Source: Candidatus Halomonas stercoripullorum
Lineage (GTDB): Bacteria; Pseudomonadota; Gammaproteobacteria; Pseudomonadales; Halomonadaceae
Assembly: GCA_019114645.1 (NCBI GenBank)
Contig: DXFC01000229.1
Location: forward strand, 1-7,005
Direction of reading: 5' to 3'
Length of the DNA: 7,005 nucleotides
The notes below the pieces were generated by a model that saw only the letters and a program-made list of their open reading frames with translations, was not told the origin of the DNA and did no database searches. Shown one piece after another: positions 6,395-7,005 of the stretch. Position numbers and translations under genes: made by a program. Each line of letters starts with the position of its first letter. The stretch's first letter is position 1.

Positions 6395-6455
6395 GCTGTT
6401 TGAGTCATACGAGTGGGTATGTTGGCGCTCCCGAGCGTGGGAGCGCTTTTTTTTT
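6395..6455 (+). ncRNA. Candidate small RNA of about 60 nt
   Basis: The stretch between the possible promoter and the terminator has no credible ORF but can form two hairpins in a row. CATAC (6406-6410) pairs with GTATG (6417-6421) with a 6-nt loop. The 8-bp terminator stem follows, ending in nine T. A short hairpin plus a U-rich terminator tail is the layout of many Hfq-bound sRNAs. I do not recognise a known family, and the start is a guess from a modest promoter match. Confidence 0.27.
6425..6455 (+). terminator. Strong intrinsic terminator, + strand
   Basis: GCGCTCCC (6425-6432) and GGGAGCGC (6439-6446) form a perfect 8-bp GC-rich stem with a 6-nt loop, followed directly by nine T (6447-6455). 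The T-run gives a + strand direction, yet every coding gene here is on the minus strand. The stem also lies 19 bp past the transporter stop, so it may add weak termination for that gene, but on the minus strand no T-run follows it. Confidence 0.85.
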
Positions 6456-6474
6456 ACTCATTTCCCCTGGAATT

Positions 6475-7005
6475 TCACTCCCAATACATATCTTCCAGCA
6501 CCACGGCCGGAATCGGGGTGTTGCGCCATACGCCTTGGAGACCGGTACGGTGAATCGAGTGCTGGGGCTTCATGTAGAGAAAGACATTGGCTGCATCTTC
6601 GGCCAGTAGCTGCTGGGCCTCTGCCAGAAGACGGTGACGCTGCTCGGTCTCTTGAGTTCGCTCAATCTGTGCCCAGAGTGTCTGAAACGTCTCGTTTGCA
6701 TAATTAAAGTAGTAGTCCGGCCGGGCATAGATATCGATATCAAAGGGTTCTACATGCGACACCAGGGTCAAGTCATACTCTTTGCGTGTAAATACTTGGT
6801 CGAGCCATTCGGCCCATCCCAGGCGTTCAAGCGAAACTCGAATACCGATGGCTTCCAGGTCGTGGGCGATGAACAGGCCACCCCGCTCGGCATAGATGGG
6901 GGGTGGCAGGCTGAGTCGGAGTTCGAGGCCATCCGTGTAGCCGGCCTCCGCCAATAACTGGCGAGCCCGTTCAGGGTCGTAAGGGTAGTAGTCCACCAGG
7001 TCGAC
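6475..7005 (-). CDS. ABC transporter substrate-binding protein, peptide/nickel family (5' end cut)
   Basis: C-terminal 176 residues of a periplasmic solute-binding protein of the SBP_bac_5 (DppA/OppA/NikA) family. The frame is open to the right edge (VDLVDYYPYDPERARQLL), so the gene starts outside the window and the signal peptide is not visible. The marker is YPYDPERARQLLAEAGY, the usual repeat-like segment of the family's C-terminal lobe. It is followed by a conserved GIRVSLERLGWAEWLDQV-type block and EYDLTLVSHVEPFDIDIY, then a helix-rich stretch (TQETEQRHRLLAEAQQLLAEDA) and the conserved ending VFLYMKPQHSIHRTGLQGV. Such proteins capture peptides, nickel complexes or other small solutes for an inner-membrane ABC importer. 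No permease or ATPase follows it here, so those parts lie upstream outside the window or elsewhere. The ligand cannot be told from this fragment. A GTG at 6996 is internal, not a start. Confidence 0.9.
   Translation of the reverse strand, partial: VDLVDYYPYDPERARQLLAEAGYTDGLELRLSLPPPIYAERGGLFIAHDLEAIGIRVSLERLGWAEWLDQVFTRKEYDLTLVSHVEPFDIDIYARPDYYFNYANETFQTLWAQIERTQETEQRHRLLAEAQQLLAEDAANVFLYMKPQHSIHRTGLQGVWRNTPIPAVVLEDMYWE

Larger units (their letters stand above)
6161..6474. other. 314-bp intergenic region between the transporter gene and fabY
   Basis: From left to right it holds the fabY ribosome site and a 27-codon leader ORF (6180-6263, minus). Next come a candidate fabY promoter (6285-6314) and palindromes ATGACGTCAT and CAAACGTTTG. 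Last come a possible + strand promoter (6360-6388) and a strong + strand terminator (6425-6455). There is no tRNA-like or rRNA-like sequence. No + strand protein is convincing: frames crossing this gap are antisense to known genes or lack family marks. Confidence 0.6.

Noticed and set aside
6360..6707. + strand ORF of 115 residues crossing the terminator
   Set aside because: It runs through a strong + strand terminator and then antisense to the transporter gene; no recognisable domain.
6475..6996. Complete short substrate-binding protein starting at 6996
   Set aside because: The codon is an internal GTG; the frame stays open to the window edge and the family is normally around 500 residues, so this is a truncated view and not a short gene.
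1..7005. CRISPR array, insertion sequence, tRNA or rRNA
   Set aside because: I found no regularly spaced repeats, transposase motifs, terminal inverted repeats or tRNA-like cloverleaf sequences when reading both strands.

Overview
The window looks like a core chromosomal segment of a moderately GC-rich gammaproteobacterium. It most resembles the Halomonas/Pseudomonas side of the class. The reasons are a FabY-type fatty-acid initiation synthase, an Allochromatium-type 2[4Fe-4S] ferredoxin directly after coaD, and an AtoE short-chain fatty-acid permease. The genus is an inference. All seven recognisable protein genes lie on the minus strand, so they read from right to left.

Right edge (6475-7005): the C-terminal part of a peptide/nickel-type ABC transporter substrate-binding protein, whose 5' end lies outside the window. 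A 314-bp gap (6161-6474) follows. It holds a strong intrinsic terminator that points the opposite way (+ strand), a possible + strand promoter about 40 bp before it, two perfect 10-bp palindromes, and a candidate promoter and leader for the next gene.

Centre (3369-6160): fabY (beta-ketoacyl-ACP synthase, probably TTG start), coaD (phosphopantetheine adenylyltransferase), a YfhL-like ferredoxin, and dinF (MATE-family transporter). Gaps are 77 bp, 81 bp and 0 bp. The ferredoxin stop codon TGA is followed directly by the GTG start of dinF, which suggests translational coupling. Small stem-loops lie after fabY and after coaD.

Left (1-1863): after 160 bp containing a perfect 16-bp palindrome come atoE (short-chain fatty-acid permease) and, 79 bp further on, a hotdog-fold acyl-CoA thioesterase cut by the left edge.

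Several genes share acyl-CoA chemistry. FabY starts fatty-acid synthesis from acetyl-CoA, CoaD makes the penultimate CoA precursor, AtoE imports short-chain acids, and the thioesterase releases acids from CoA. They need not form one regulated unit. I see no mobile element, CRISPR array, rRNA or tRNA, and no clear evidence of a new defence or biosynthetic system. The best place for something undescribed is the gap at 6161-6474.
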